Shown: positions 27,616 through 36,918, numbered from the stretch's first letter. The stretch is DNA of 51,011 nucleotides from Acidimicrobiales bacterium (GCA_024644005.1 JAHELU010000004.1:1-51011), one strand, 5' to 3'. Numbers and translations are program-made. The notes: generated by a model from the sequence alone, not told the origin.

Positions 27616-27648
27616 GCCTCTCTCGAGCCTCTCTCATGCTTCTCTCGT
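27616..27648. repeat. three tandem 11-bp units in the 5' region of the L,D-transpeptidase gene
   Basis: gcctctctcga|gcctctctcat|gcttctctcgt; purine-rich (GAGAGAGG) on the gene strand. Confidence 0.75.
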
Positions 27649-27755
27649 AGGTGCGCCCGCCCGACCCGGGCTGCGCTCCTACCCTATAGACGCATAGCAC
27701 ACCGATGAGGTTCCCCGGTAGGCGGGATGGCGGAGCGACCGTCGTCTCGGCGCCG

Positions 27756-28430
27756 TCATCGTCCCACTTCGCCCGAGGTGCCACTCTGGGGGGCTCGGCG
27801 CTCCGAGCGCCTCGCCGCCACCGGTCTCTGGCTGCCGGCGGGGCCCAACAGGGCCAGCCCGACCATCGATCCGACGAGGCCGCCGGTGCTCGATAGCGCC
27901 AGGTCGAGCACGGTGTCGCCATAGGTGAGAGCGAGGCCGCCGGCGCCGCCGAACCCGTCCTCCGACACCGCCCACTCCATGACCTCCCACCAGACGATGG
28001 CGATTGCGCCGACACCGTAGCCGAGCAGGATCGCCTCGTCTCGCCTGTGCACATTGCGGAACCGGAAGGCGTGGAAGGCCGCCACCAGCAGCACCCAGTT
28101 CGCCGCATGGAGGACATCGTCGGTGGCCGGATAGCGGTCGTAGAAGCCGAAGAGGTTGCCGAGCGTGTCCACCAGGAACGGGGCGGCCAGCAGGGCGTCG
28201 GCCGTGTGCGGGTAGGGCCGCCAGCGACGCAACCCGGCCAGCATCGGGACCACCACCGCAGGAGCCAGGAACAGCGGGGCCCGGAACCCCATCGCCTTGC
28301 CTTCCACCGACGACGGCTCGAAGCCGATGGCGATCGCGAACGACAGGACGAGCCCGGCCTTCACGGCCAGGTTGGCCACCGCCGTGTACGGCTGGCGATC
28401 GAGATGGAGGACCCTGGTCGGAAACGGCAC
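27756..28430 (-). CDS. integral membrane protein (YjdF/DUF2238-like)
   Basis: GTG start; multiple TM; LVDTLGNLFGFYDRYPATDDVLHAANWVLLVAAFHAF, IVWWEVMEWAV, YGDTVLDLALSSTGGLVGSMVG. Confidence 0.72.
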   Translation of the reverse strand: MPFPTRVLHLDRQPYTAVANLAVKAGLVLSFAIAIGFEPSSVEGKAMGFRAPLFLAPAVVVPMLAGLRRWRPYPHTADALLAAPFLVDTLGNLFGFYDRYPATDDVLHAANWVLLVAAFHAFRFRNVHRRDEAILLGYGVGAIAIVWWEVMEWAVSEDGFGGAGGLALTYGDTVLDLALSSTGGLVGSMVGLALLGPAGSQRPVAARRSERRAPQSGTSGEVGR

Positions 28431-28588
28431 CGGACCAGTGTGGCACCGCCTACTGGTCCGGGCCGGCTTCCCATGGCAACGGTCGGCCGATCTCCGCCCT
28501 CGCGACGACGAGCGACGCAGCGCTCGCCCGACCAACGGGCGGTCGGTACGCTCGGATCGTCGGGATGGTGCCGGTGGTTGGAGGCGGT

Positions 28589-29410
28589 ATGGCCGCAGAT
28601 GCAGGAGCCTGGGATCGAGTGGGTCCGCCACCGGGCGATGGGCTCGAAGGCAAGGTGGCCATCGTGACCGGGGGAGGAGCACTCGGCGACGGCATCGGCA
28701 ACGGCCGGGCCGCAGCCCTCCTCCTGGCACGGGCCGGGGTCAACGTCGCCGTGGTCGACCGGCAGGAGGCACTGGCGGCCCGCACAGTCGAGATGATCGA
28801 GGCGGAGGGCGGCACCGCCCTGGCCCTTGCCGGCGACGTGACCGTCGAGCGGGACTGTGCGTCGATCGTCGCTGCGGTCATGACCGCATTCGGTCGGATC
28901 GATGTGCTCGACAACAACGTCGGGATCGGCAGCCGGGGCTCGGTGGTCGATCTCGATCCGGAACGGTGGGACCTCGTGATGAAGGTCAACGTCGCCTCGA
29001 TGGCCACGATGTCGAGGCACGTCGTCCCGGTGATGGCCGCCGCCGGCGGGGGCGCCATCGTCAACATCTCGTCGATCTCGGCGTTGCGACCCCGGGGGCT
29101 GACGGCGTACTCCACGTCGAAGGGGGCGGTCATCGCCCTCACCAGAGCCATGGCGGTCGACCACGGTCCGGATGGGATCCGCGTCAACTGCGTCGCCCCG
29201 GGTCCGGTGTACACCCCGATGGTGGCCGGCAGCGGCATGTCCGAAGAGCTGCGGGCGCGACGACGAGATGCCTCGGTGCTCGCCATCGAGGGGACCGGGT
29301 GGGACATCGGGAACGCCGTCGTGTTCCTGTCCTCGGCCCGGGCCCGGTACATCACCGGCCAGACGCTCGTCGTCGACGGGGGCGTGACTCTGGGCGCGCC
29401 GCAGCGCTAG
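28589..29410 (+). CDS. SDR-family oxidoreductase
   Basis: GKVAIVTGGGALGDGIGNG, DNNVGIG, YSTSKGAVIALT, YITGQTLVVDGG. Confidence 0.92.
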   Translation: MAADAGAWDRVGPPPGDGLEGKVAIVTGGGALGDGIGNGRAAALLLARAGVNVAVVDRQEALAARTVEMIEAEGGTALALAGDVTVERDCASIVAAVMTAFGRIDVLDNNVGIGSRGSVVDLDPERWDLVMKVNVASMATMSRHVVPVMAAAGGGAIVNISSISALRPRGLTAYSTSKGAVIALTRAMAVDHGPDGIRVNCVAPGPVYTPMVAGSGMSEELRARRRDASVLAIEGTGWDIGNAVVFLSSARARYITGQTLVVDGGVTLGAPQR

Positions 29411-29551
29411 CCCTGCCCGCGGGCGCTCGCCATATCGGCGCAAGGGTGTGGATCCCGGCTGCTGCAGCGACTACGGTCGCGCCCTGCGGGATGGGCGACC
29501 GACGTTCGATTCGCCTTTGCCGTGCACCACCACGGGCGAAGGGAAGACAAA

Positions 29552-30889
29552 ATGGCCGAGAACGATGCCGCTGGCGACGAGCTCCATCCGTACGGAGCCG
29601 GCTCGCACGGACCACTGCAGGACGAGCGCGAGATGCCGACCTGCCATCCCATCAAGGGGCGCGTGCGGGAGGACGGAACGAAGCTCTACCACCGGCCGGA
29701 CGGCCGGGATTACGAGTCCACGATCGCCGAGGTCTGGTTCGACTCCCCGTCGGCGGCCGAGGCGGCTGGGTTCGTCCTGGCGCCCACCCATCCCCCGGGC
29801 TCGGTCGGCGCAGACTTCGAGCCTGGTGCATCCGGACACCCCTGTTCCGCCGAGATGGTCGACGCCGCTCGAGCCGCCGCCGCCGGTCTGGCCGGCACCG
29901 TCGGGGACGGGGACGGGGACGGGGACGGTGCTGGTGCTGGTGACGGCGAGGAGCCGGCTTCGCCGGCGCCCGGTCAGGTGGCAGCCACCGGTGCTGCAGC
30001 CGGTGCCGCTGGCGCAGCCGCGATCGGTGCTGCCGGCGCCGCCAGCGCCGCAGCCGACGCCGCTGGCGGGGAGCTGGTCGGTGATACGGCGTCCGCCGCC
30101 GCTGACGGGACGAGCGCCGTTGCGGCCAGTGCCGCGGAGACCGTGGAAGACGTCGCGCCCGGCGGAGCCGGGCTCGGCACTGCCGCGCCAGGTGCAACCG
30201 GGGCCGCAGCGCTGGCATCCCAGCACGTGGGCGCTGCCGCATCCGGGATGGCGAGCGATGCCAGCGGTGCCGTCGGCCGAGCCGCCGGTGGTGGCGATGG
30301 TGACAGCGGTCGGGGACTCGGCAGTCCGGCGACCGGTGGTGGCCTCGCCGACCGGTCCGGTCTCGGCCGCTGGTTGTGGCTGGGGATCGGCCTGTTGGGC
30401 CTGGTCGTGCTCCTCGGCCTGCTGCTGTCCCAGTGCGGCAGCGACGACGAGGAGAACGAGGCCGGCACCGCCGACACCGAGGCCGTAGACCCCGCCGCTC
30501 CCGGCTCGGCCGACGACCCGGCGCCGACGATCGAACCGGCCGACGACGCCGCGGCGACAGACGATGCCGGGACCGGCGCAGAGGATGCGGTCACCACGAC
30601 CGCCGGGTCCGATGGCGCGGATCTGGAGGCGTTGGCGTTGGCGGCGCTGGCCGATGCGGGTTACGACGGGGTCGGGGTGGAGGTGGATGGTGACACGGTT
30701 CGGTTGACCGGTGAGCTCGGTTCGCAGGACGAGCGGGCTGCGGCCGAGGCGGCGGTGGCTGGCGTGGCCGGTGTTGGCGGTGTGACGAACGAGATCACGG
30801 TCGCCGCCGCAGCTGCCGATTCCGGCTCCGACCCGGACGAGACTCCGACCGCCGAGGCCACCGACGGCGATCCGAGCTACACCGGCTGA
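29552..30889 (+). CDS. membrane protein: N-terminal 'sunset'-like domain, Ala/Gly-rich linker, TM segment, C-terminal BON domain
   Basis: MPTCHPIKGRVREDGTKLYHRPDGRDYESTIAEVWFDSPSAAEAAGF; WLWLGIGLLGLVVLLGLLLSQCG TM; ALADAGYDGVGVEVDGDTVRLTGELGSQDERAAAEAAVAGVAGVGGVTNEI BON-like. Confidence 0.78.
   Translation: MAENDAAGDELHPYGAGSHGPLQDEREMPTCHPIKGRVREDGTKLYHRPDGRDYESTIAEVWFDSPSAAEAAGFVLAPTHPPGSVGADFEPGASGHPCSAEMVDAARAAAAGLAGTVGDGDGDGDGAGAGDGEEPASPAPGQVAATGAAAGAAGAAAIGAAGAASAAADAAGGELVGDTASAAADGTSAVAASAAETVEDVAPGGAGLGTAAPGATGAAALASQHVGAAASGMASDASGAVGRAAGGGDGDSGRGLGSPATGGGLADRSGLGRWLWLGIGLLGLVVLLGLLLSQCGSDDEENEAGTADTEAVDPAAPGSADDPAPTIEPADDAAATDDAGTGAEDAVTTTAGSDGADLEALALAALADAGYDGVGVEVDGDTVRLTGELGSQDERAAAEAAVAGVAGVGGVTNEITVAAAAADSGSDPDETPTAEATDGDPSYTG
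29903..29926 (+). repeat. (GGGGAC)4 hexamer tract, potential G-quadruplex within CDS
   Basis: tcGGGGacGGGGacGGGGacGGGGacgg, encodes Gly-Asp repeats. Confidence 0.8.
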
Positions 30890-30908
30890 TCGGCTCACCG
30901 GCCTGCGG

Positions 30909-31349
30909 TCACCAGTGCGGTTGATAGGGGCGGGCCATCTGGCCCCGGTTGTGGCCGATGTCGAGCTCATCCGGCTGCGGCAAACCGACCCGGTAGAACG
31001 CCACGATCTCGGCCACGGCGTACAGCCACATGCACCCGGCCATCGAGGCGCAGGCCACGACGCCGATCAGCGTCGCCCCGGTCCCGACGGCGATCACGCC
31101 CATGAGCAGCTCGAGCCCGACGGCGACCACCAGCGCCCGCCCGATATAGGGTCGTCGGCACGAGCAGCCGGTCCGGTGGTGACAGGGGCTGCCCGACGAC
31201 GGGTCGCGGTCGGCAGAGGGGATTCGTAGTTCCAAGGGGTTCCATTCGAGAGGCGCCGTCGAGCGCGGCACAGGCCGAGAACCTACGTCGACCGCAAGGC
31301 CGATTTTCTTGAACCTCCGACACCACGAATCGGCAGTGACATCGGCCAC
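30909..31349 (-). CDS. small membrane protein, function unknown (start uncertain)
   Basis: GRALVVAVGLELLMGVIAVGTGATLIGVVACASMAGCMWLYAVAEIVAFYRVGLPQPDELDIG: two hydrophobic segments. Confidence 0.5.
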   Translation of the reverse strand: MADVTADSWCRRFKKIGLAVDVGSRPVPRSTAPLEWNPLELRIPSADRDPSSGSPCHHRTGCSCRRPYIGRALVVAVGLELLMGVIAVGTGATLIGVVACASMAGCMWLYAVAEIVAFYRVGLPQPDELDIGHNRGQMARPYQPHW

Positions 31350-31428
31350 CCTGCGCTGGCGACGACGAACCGTCGCCGCGACCCGACGGTCGGTCCACTG
31401 CCGACCCCCGGGATCGGCTCGCGCCCGG

Positions 31429-32163
31429 TCAGCGGATCGCGTAGGGCAGGAGCCGGTGGTAGAGCGCCTCCGCCTGTTCCAGCACAGGGCGGAGCGCCGG
31501 CAACAGCTCGTCCTGTTTCGCCTGCCATGGTCCCCAGCCGGTCGACCGGTGGACCGCGTCGTACCAGTGCCGGGCCCAGACGCCGTCCTCGGGCTTCGGA
31601 CCGGCCGGCCACGACAGCATTACCGGGTCGTACTCGACACCGAGGCGGCGGCACAGCTCGGCCAGTACCGCCGGGGGATCGAGCAGGAGCGTCTTGGCAT
31701 CGAGGACGATCGGCTGCCGACCCGCAGCCAACAGGCCGTCGAGTATCTCGACCATCTCCTCGAAGCCGGTGTCGGCGAGCGTGGTGTCCGGCATCTGCTT
31801 CTGGAACGACGTGAGCATGTCCCGCGGCTCCCTGGTGAGGAGCACGTTCCGGCACTGCGACAGGAAGCCACGGTCCAGGCCCACGAGGTGCTTCGCCATC
31901 TGCTTGAAGAACACGATCGGTGTGTCGTAGTGACCGAGGATCACGTCGGACACCACCGCCTGGCCATCGGGGTCCTGGGATGCCAGCACCGCGGCTGCGC
32001 CGGGGTGGACCCGGCCGGTCCGACGCAGGTAGTGGGCGTAGAGTGGCTCGTCGACCACGGTGGTGTCGGCTCGCTGGCGCCACGAGTACATCAACGCGGT
32101 CGAGATGTTGCGGGGGCTCGACCACACGTTCAGCCGTAGCGTCTCCGTCGGCGGGCTCCCCAT
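31429..32163 (-). CDS. sulfotransferase-like protein (P-loop, plant BCAT-like N-domain type)
   Basis: LNVWSSPRNISTALMYSWRQRADTTVVDEPLYAHYLRRTG; FLSQCRNVLLTREPRDMLTSF. Confidence 0.82.
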   Translation of the reverse strand: MGSPPTETLRLNVWSSPRNISTALMYSWRQRADTTVVDEPLYAHYLRRTGRVHPGAAAVLASQDPDGQAVVSDVILGHYDTPIVFFKQMAKHLVGLDRGFLSQCRNVLLTREPRDMLTSFQKQMPDTTLADTGFEEMVEILDGLLAAGRQPIVLDAKTLLLDPPAVLAELCRRLGVEYDPVMLSWPAGPKPEDGVWARHWYDAVHRSTGWGPWQAKQDELLPALRPVLEQAEALYHRLLPYAIR

Positions 32164-32174
32164 CGATCTGCCGG

Positions 32175-33095
32175 TCAGCCCTGCCGCTCGACATCGGCCG
32201 CAACGGCCCGCCGGTACAGCTCGCGGAGCCGCGCCGTCATCGGACCCGGGCCGTCGTGCTCGCCGATGACCCTGCCGTCGACCGCTCGCACCGGCGTCAG
32301 GCCACCGAACGTGCCGGTGACGAACGCCTCGTCCGCATCGTAGACGGCGGTAAGGGAGAACGGTCGCTCGGCGGTCGGGATGCCGGCGCCGGCCGCCTCC
32401 TCCAGCACCACCGCTCTGGTGATGCCGGCGAGGTTGTACTGGCCGGTGGACGTCAGCAGTCGTCCGGACCGGACCACGAAGAAGTTCGTGGCGTTGCAGG
32501 TGGCGACCGCCCCGGTGGGATCGAGCATGAGCGCCTCGTCGGCCCCGGCGTGCACCGCCTGGATGAGGGCGATGACCTCGTGGAGCTTCGAGTGGCAGTT
32601 CAGCCGCTGATCGAGCGTGTCGGGCGGGGGCCGTCGGACGGTTGCCGTGAACAGGGTGATGCCCCGGTCGGCAACGGCGGGGTCGGCCCGCTTGTGCTCG
32701 GCGATGATCACCATGTTGGGTCCGCCGACCACGTTGGACGGGTGCTGGGACGGCGTCTTCTTGTCGCCCCTGGTGATCATCAGCCGGACGTGTACGTCGT
32801 CGGTCATGTCGTTCCGCTCGACCGTCCGCTCCAGGGCGTCCATGATGAACGCCCTCGTCCCGATGGCCAGGTCGACCGCGCGGGCCCCTGCGAACAGCCG
32901 ATCGAGGTGGCGGTCGACGAAGGCGAAGCGACCGCCATGGAGCCGGAGCCCCTCCCAGATGCCGTCCCCGACCAGGAATCCGCTATCGAAAACGGAGATC
33001 CTGGCCTCCCGGCGATGCTGGAACTCCCCGTTGATGTAGATCTCGATCTCGTCGTTGCGGGGATCGTGGACCGCCGCGTGCGTGCTCGTGGCCAT
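32175..33095 (-). CDS. class IV PLP aminotransferase (branched-chain/D-amino-acid aminotransferase-like)
   Basis: GDGIWEGLRLHGGRFAFVDRHLDRL, LNCHSKLHEVIALIQA, EALMLDPTGAVATCNATNFFVV, ITRAVVLEEA, TGTFGGLTPVRAVDGRVIG. Confidence 0.92.
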   Translation of the reverse strand: MATSTHAAVHDPRNDEIEIYINGEFQHRREARISVFDSGFLVGDGIWEGLRLHGGRFAFVDRHLDRLFAGARAVDLAIGTRAFIMDALERTVERNDMTDDVHVRLMITRGDKKTPSQHPSNVVGGPNMVIIAEHKRADPAVADRGITLFTATVRRPPPDTLDQRLNCHSKLHEVIALIQAVHAGADEALMLDPTGAVATCNATNFFVVRSGRLLTSTGQYNLAGITRAVVLEEAAGAGIPTAERPFSLTAVYDADEAFVTGTFGGLTPVRAVDGRVIGEHDGPGPMTARLRELYRRAVAADVERQG

Positions 33096-33131
33096 CGAGC
33101 CACGGTAGTGGTCACGCACCACGGGCCCGGC

Positions 33132-33770
33132 TCACGATCGGTAGGCGATGTAGGACTTCGGCATGCCGAGCCAGCGCTCGACCAGGAGCTCGCAGTCGGG
33201 GAACAGCGCCTCCATGTCCGACCTCCGCAGCAGCTGGATCTCGTCGACCAGGTCGTCGACCGCAGCCCGGGTCGGTCGATTCATCAGACCCCACACCGTG
33301 AAGTTCCGGTAGAGCCGGCGGCGCCACGATGGGGGCAGCCAGTGGACGAAGGGCGTGATGAGATGCGGCTCGAGGAAGAACTCCCTGGCCGGAGTCTGGA
33401 TCCACACCCGCTTGCCGACCCGCTCCGCCTCGCGAGCGAACCTGACCTGGTTCTGCCGCGTGTAGAGGTGCTCGATGACGCTGTTCGAGAAGGCGATGTC
33501 GAACCGCTCGTCCTCGAAGTCGAGGTCCGTGGCGTCACCCTGTACCACCCGCATGGTCGGCCGATGATCCTCGTCGAGTCGGACCTCGGTCTTGTTGACC
33601 AGCGTGACCCGGGGCTCGACGTCCAGATAGGTCCAGTTGAGGGCGGTCCCGCCGATGTCGACGATCTCGGTGTCGGCCGAGGGGCGCATGAGCTCGGTGA
33701 ATCGCTTCATCCGCTTCTTGCGAGTGCCGGTCAGCCGGAAGATGACCCGGTACAGAACATGGATGTCCAC
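33132..33770 (-). CDS. class I SAM-dependent methyltransferase
   Basis: GTG start; TEIVDIGGTALNWTYL, VVQGDATDLDFEDERFDIAFSNSVIEHL, YTRQNQVRFAREAERVGKRVWIQTP. Confidence 0.87.
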   Translation of the reverse strand: MDIHVLYRVIFRLTGTRKKRMKRFTELMRPSADTEIVDIGGTALNWTYLDVEPRVTLVNKTEVRLDEDHRPTMRVVQGDATDLDFEDERFDIAFSNSVIEHLYTRQNQVRFAREAERVGKRVWIQTPAREFFLEPHLITPFVHWLPPSWRRRLYRNFTVWGLMNRPTRAAVDDLVDEIQLLRRSDMEALFPDCELLVERWLGMPKSYIAYRS

Positions 33771-33825
33771 AGTCGTGCCTTTCCCGCACTGATCGTGTCC
33801 GCTCGGGGGACACCGTAGCGGCGAG

Positions 33826-34710
33826 CTACGCTCGGTCGTTGCCGACGGCCGGTCCGGCTGCGGTCCGCTCGGACCGCTCGATCGAGACCGGCGTGCCCAG
33901 GGGCAGGAAGCGGGCCATCCCCTCGATCGTGGGGTTGGCCACCCGGATGCAGCCATGGCTCACGTCCTGGCCGAGCAGGTCTGGCCGATTCGTGCCGTGG
34001 ATACCGATGACACCGTTTCCGCCGTTGAACGACTGGAGGGTGTCGCTGTACCCGGACAGCCCGTAGGCGTAGGACCCGTAGATACCGTTCGGATCCCTCG
34101 GCCGGACGAGCTCGACGAGGTAGAACTCGCCGAGCGGTGTCGGGGTGTCGCCGGTACCGATGGCGACGGCGGTCGAGAGCTTCACCCGGCCGTGGTGGTA
34201 GATGGTGAGCCGGTGGGCATCGGCATCGACCTCGATGCGGTAGGGATTGACGCTCATCTCGACGTCGCCGAGCGGGATCCAACCGGTGGTCCCGTTCGGC
34301 CGGACCGGCAACTGCACCTCCAGCCAGCCGTCGAGCGGGGGACCGACGGCCCGGAACACGAGGGGTCCCCCTCGGTCGGTCGGGTTGGCGAACTCGGCGA
34401 CCACCCCCGCCTGCTCGGTCGGGGCCGCCCTGGCCACCACACCGTCGGTCAGGGCGTGGGCCACGATGGTGGGTGCCGTCCGGCCCTCGACGCCGGCGAC
34501 TCGGGCGATCTCCTCTCGACCGGCCAGCGGCCCATCGATCGTGATCGGATCGATCATCGGTCCCGCCGGCCCCGCCATCGGGCTCGGTCGTCCGCTCTCA
34601 TCGAGCTCCGGGATGACCACTCCCGATGCGATGGCCACCAGCAGTGCGGCTACCGCCCCGACCAGCGGGCCGGTGATCCCCGCCGGCTCGTGTCGTCGCC
34701 CGTCGACCAT
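33826..34710 (-). CDS. L,D-transpeptidase (YkuD) with N-terminal anchor
   Basis: YRIEVDADAHRLTIYHHGRVKLSTAVAIGTGDTPTPLGEFYLVEL, GVIGIHGTNRPDLLGQDVSHGCIRVANPTIE. Confidence 0.92.
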   Translation of the reverse strand: MVDGRRHEPAGITGPLVGAVAALLVAIASGVVIPELDESGRPSPMAGPAGPMIDPITIDGPLAGREEIARVAGVEGRTAPTIVAHALTDGVVARAAPTEQAGVVAEFANPTDRGGPLVFRAVGPPLDGWLEVQLPVRPNGTTGWIPLGDVEMSVNPYRIEVDADAHRLTIYHHGRVKLSTAVAIGTGDTPTPLGEFYLVELVRPRDPNGIYGSYAYGLSGYSDTLQSFNGGNGVIGIHGTNRPDLLGQDVSHGCIRVANPTIEGMARFLPLGTPVSIERSERTAAGPAVGNDRA

Positions 34711-34752
34711 GTCCAACCTTCCGTCGTCCGGCCCCGCGGTGGGAGCGCTCCG

Positions 34753-34763
34753 GTTGACAACAC
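34753..34763 (-). promoter_or_regulatory. palindromic motif GTGTTGTCAAC upstream of L,D-transpeptidase
   Basis: 43 nt upstream of the 34710 start; same core as 18950-18960 and 40000-40010. Confidence 0.35.
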
Positions 34764-34808
34764 ACCGTACCCGCACGATCGCTCAGCAGCAGCAACCAGC
34801 TGCAGCGC

Positions 34809-35620
34809 TCAGGGAAGCCCGTTCGGACCCACGATCGGATCGATGTGCACATCGTCGTACTCGCCGGGCGGGGTGAGCATGGTGAGGCCGGTGCCGTCGG
34901 CGTCGACGTAGGCGAGGCGATGACCGCCGGTGCCGAACTCGAACCGCCGGAAGAACACCCCGCCCGTCTTCGGGTGCCACCGTCCCACGATGTTGACGTT
35001 GCCGTCCGATACGACGGTGGTCAGCTCGGCGTCCGCCAGCGAGTAGGCCCGCAGAGCCCACCGACCGACGAACCGGTGGTTGGGGTCGACGGCGGTCTCG
35101 AACAGGATCACTCTGCCGTCCGGCGACCAGGTCGGGCTCTGGTCCCGCAGCTCGTCGAAGGTGAGCCGGACCTCGTTCGATCCGTCGACGGCGGCCACGA
35201 ACACCTCGAGGTTCTCGACCTCGTCCTGGCGGCCCCGGTAGCCGCTCGGGTGGGCGACGTAGGTCAGTCGCCGGCCATCGGGGCTGAAGGACGGGTCCGA
35301 GGAACAGGCGGTCTGTGTCGGTGACCGGGTGGGGCGTGAAGTCCCGGCTGTCGGCCACCCAGATCCGGTACCGACCGTCGTCGGGATCGGTTGCGGCGAA
35401 CGTTATCTGCAGACCGTCCGGTGACCAGCTGGCCGGGCCCAGCCCGTCGAACGCATCGGCGGGTAGGCGCTCGACGAGCCCACTGCCGTCGAGTCGCATC
35501 GTCCACAACGACGCAGACGCCCAGTTGCTGTCCGGGCTGTCGAACATTCTGGAGCGAGCCGGAGCGGCCCGAGGCGAACAGGAACGCTGTATCGGCGGGG
35601 TGGTCGGTACCGAAGCGAGC
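34809..35620 (-). pseudogene. TolB/WD40-like beta-propeller pseudogene with at least two frameshifts (5' limit uncertain)
   Basis: Consecutive homologous pieces in three frames: PADTAFLFASGRSGS (frame of ORF 35264-36106), then MFDSPDSNWASASLWTMRLDGSG...ASWSPDGLQITF (frame of 34783-36012), then SDPSFSPDGRRLTYVAHPSG...MFVAAVDGSNEVRLTF...SPTWSPDGRVILF (frame of 34809-35204). Confidence 0.65.
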
Positions 35621-35901
35621 GCTCTCGGCCCCCGACGCGGCCGTCCTCGGTGCCTCCGGTCGCCCACCGGATTCGGCCACCAGCCGTCCACCGCCCGTCC
35701 CGGTCGACCGGCCCGATCGGCGACGGGGTGCTCGGGCCCTGACCACCCGGCAATCGTAGTGGGGCGATCCCACCGGGCGAGCACGGTGCGCGGCCCGGAG
35801 AGAGCTTTCCCTGGTGACACGATCGGGGGATCGACCCGGCCGGCCTCGTCGATCTCGAGCCGCCAGCTCAGGTCCGACGATGGCCGGCCGATAACCGCGG
35901 T

Positions 35902-36084
35902 GTGACTGAAGATCGCTTCGGACCGAACACCGCCGTCGTGCCCCGCTACCGGCGGGTCGGGCTCCGCATGAGCTGCTGGGCTTGCGAGGTGGCCTGGACC
36001 GGCTCGGCCCACTCCCGCTGCTGGGTCTGTGACGGGCCCGGTGTGCCCGGGCCACCCCCGTCGATCTACCCCGACATCGACTAG
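35902..36084 (+). CDS. small zinc-ribbon-like protein, 60 aa
   Basis: MTEDRFGPNTAVVPRYRRVGLRMSCWACEVAWTGSAHSRCWVCDGPGVPG: paired CWAC...CWVC. Confidence 0.42.
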   Translation: MTEDRFGPNTAVVPRYRRVGLRMSCWACEVAWTGSAHSRCWVCDGPGVPGPPPSIYPDID

Positions 36085-36117
36085 AAGAGTCGTAGTCGGT
36101 CGTCACCCCTCCTGGGC

Positions 36118-36918
36118 TCAGGCGCGCTCGGGAACCCAGGGGGCGGGCTCCCGGTTGCGGAATGCGGCTATGCCGACCCTGGCTTCCTCGGACTCGAACA
36201 GTTGACGGGACCGGACGGCAGTCCAGTCGAACGCGGCCTGCCGATCCATCTGGGGCACCCGGTTGATCAGCTCCTTGGCCGCCGCCAAGGCCTGCGGGCC
36301 ACCACGAACCAGCATGTCGACGAAGCCGGCCACCGTGGCGTCGATCGCGTCGGGCTCGACGGCCCGGTTGATGAGGCCGACCTCGGCCGCCCGCTCCGGG
36401 CTGATCCGATCGCCGGTCAGGAACAGCTCAGAAGCGTCGGCCCTGGTCATCTTCGGTAGGCAGACCACCGAGATGACCGCCGGGGCCACGCCGATCCGCA
36501 CCTCGGTGAAGCCGATCTTGGCGTCGTTTCTCATCACCGAGATGTCGCATGCTGCCACCAGCCCGACCCCGCCGCCGGTGGCGTGCCCGTCGATCCGGCC
36601 GACCACAGGCTTCGGTGAGTCGAGGATCTGACCGAAGACGTCCACGAAGGTTCGGCGCTGTGTCGGCGCGTCCGAGTCGGCGATGCCGGGACTGCTCGAC
36701 TTGAGATCGGCTCCGGCGCAGAACGTGTTCCCGGCGTTCGTCAGCACGATGACCCTCGCATCGTCGTCGGCCATCGCCCGGTCGAGCATGGCACTCAGCG
36801 AACCGACGAGCTGGTCCGACAGGCTGTTCTTGCGCTCCGGCATGTTGAGGGTGATCGTTGCCACGCCGGCTCCGACCTCGTAGAGGATCGGGACGTCATC
36901 GTTGGGTTCAGTCGACAT
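36118..36918 (-). CDS. enoyl-CoA hydratase/isomerase
   Basis: VATITLNMPERKNSLS, NTFCAGADLKS, GRIDGHATGGGVGLVAACDISVM. Confidence 0.92.
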   Translation of the reverse strand: MSTEPNDDVPILYEVGAGVATITLNMPERKNSLSDQLVGSLSAMLDRAMADDDARVIVLTNAGNTFCAGADLKSSSPGIADSDAPTQRRTFVDVFGQILDSPKPVVGRIDGHATGGGVGLVAACDISVMRNDAKIGFTEVRIGVAPAVISVVCLPKMTRADASELFLTGDRISPERAAEVGLINRAVEPDAIDATVAGFVDMLVRGGPQALAAAKELINRVPQMDRQAAFDWTAVRSRQLFESEEARVGIAAFRNREPAPWVPERA

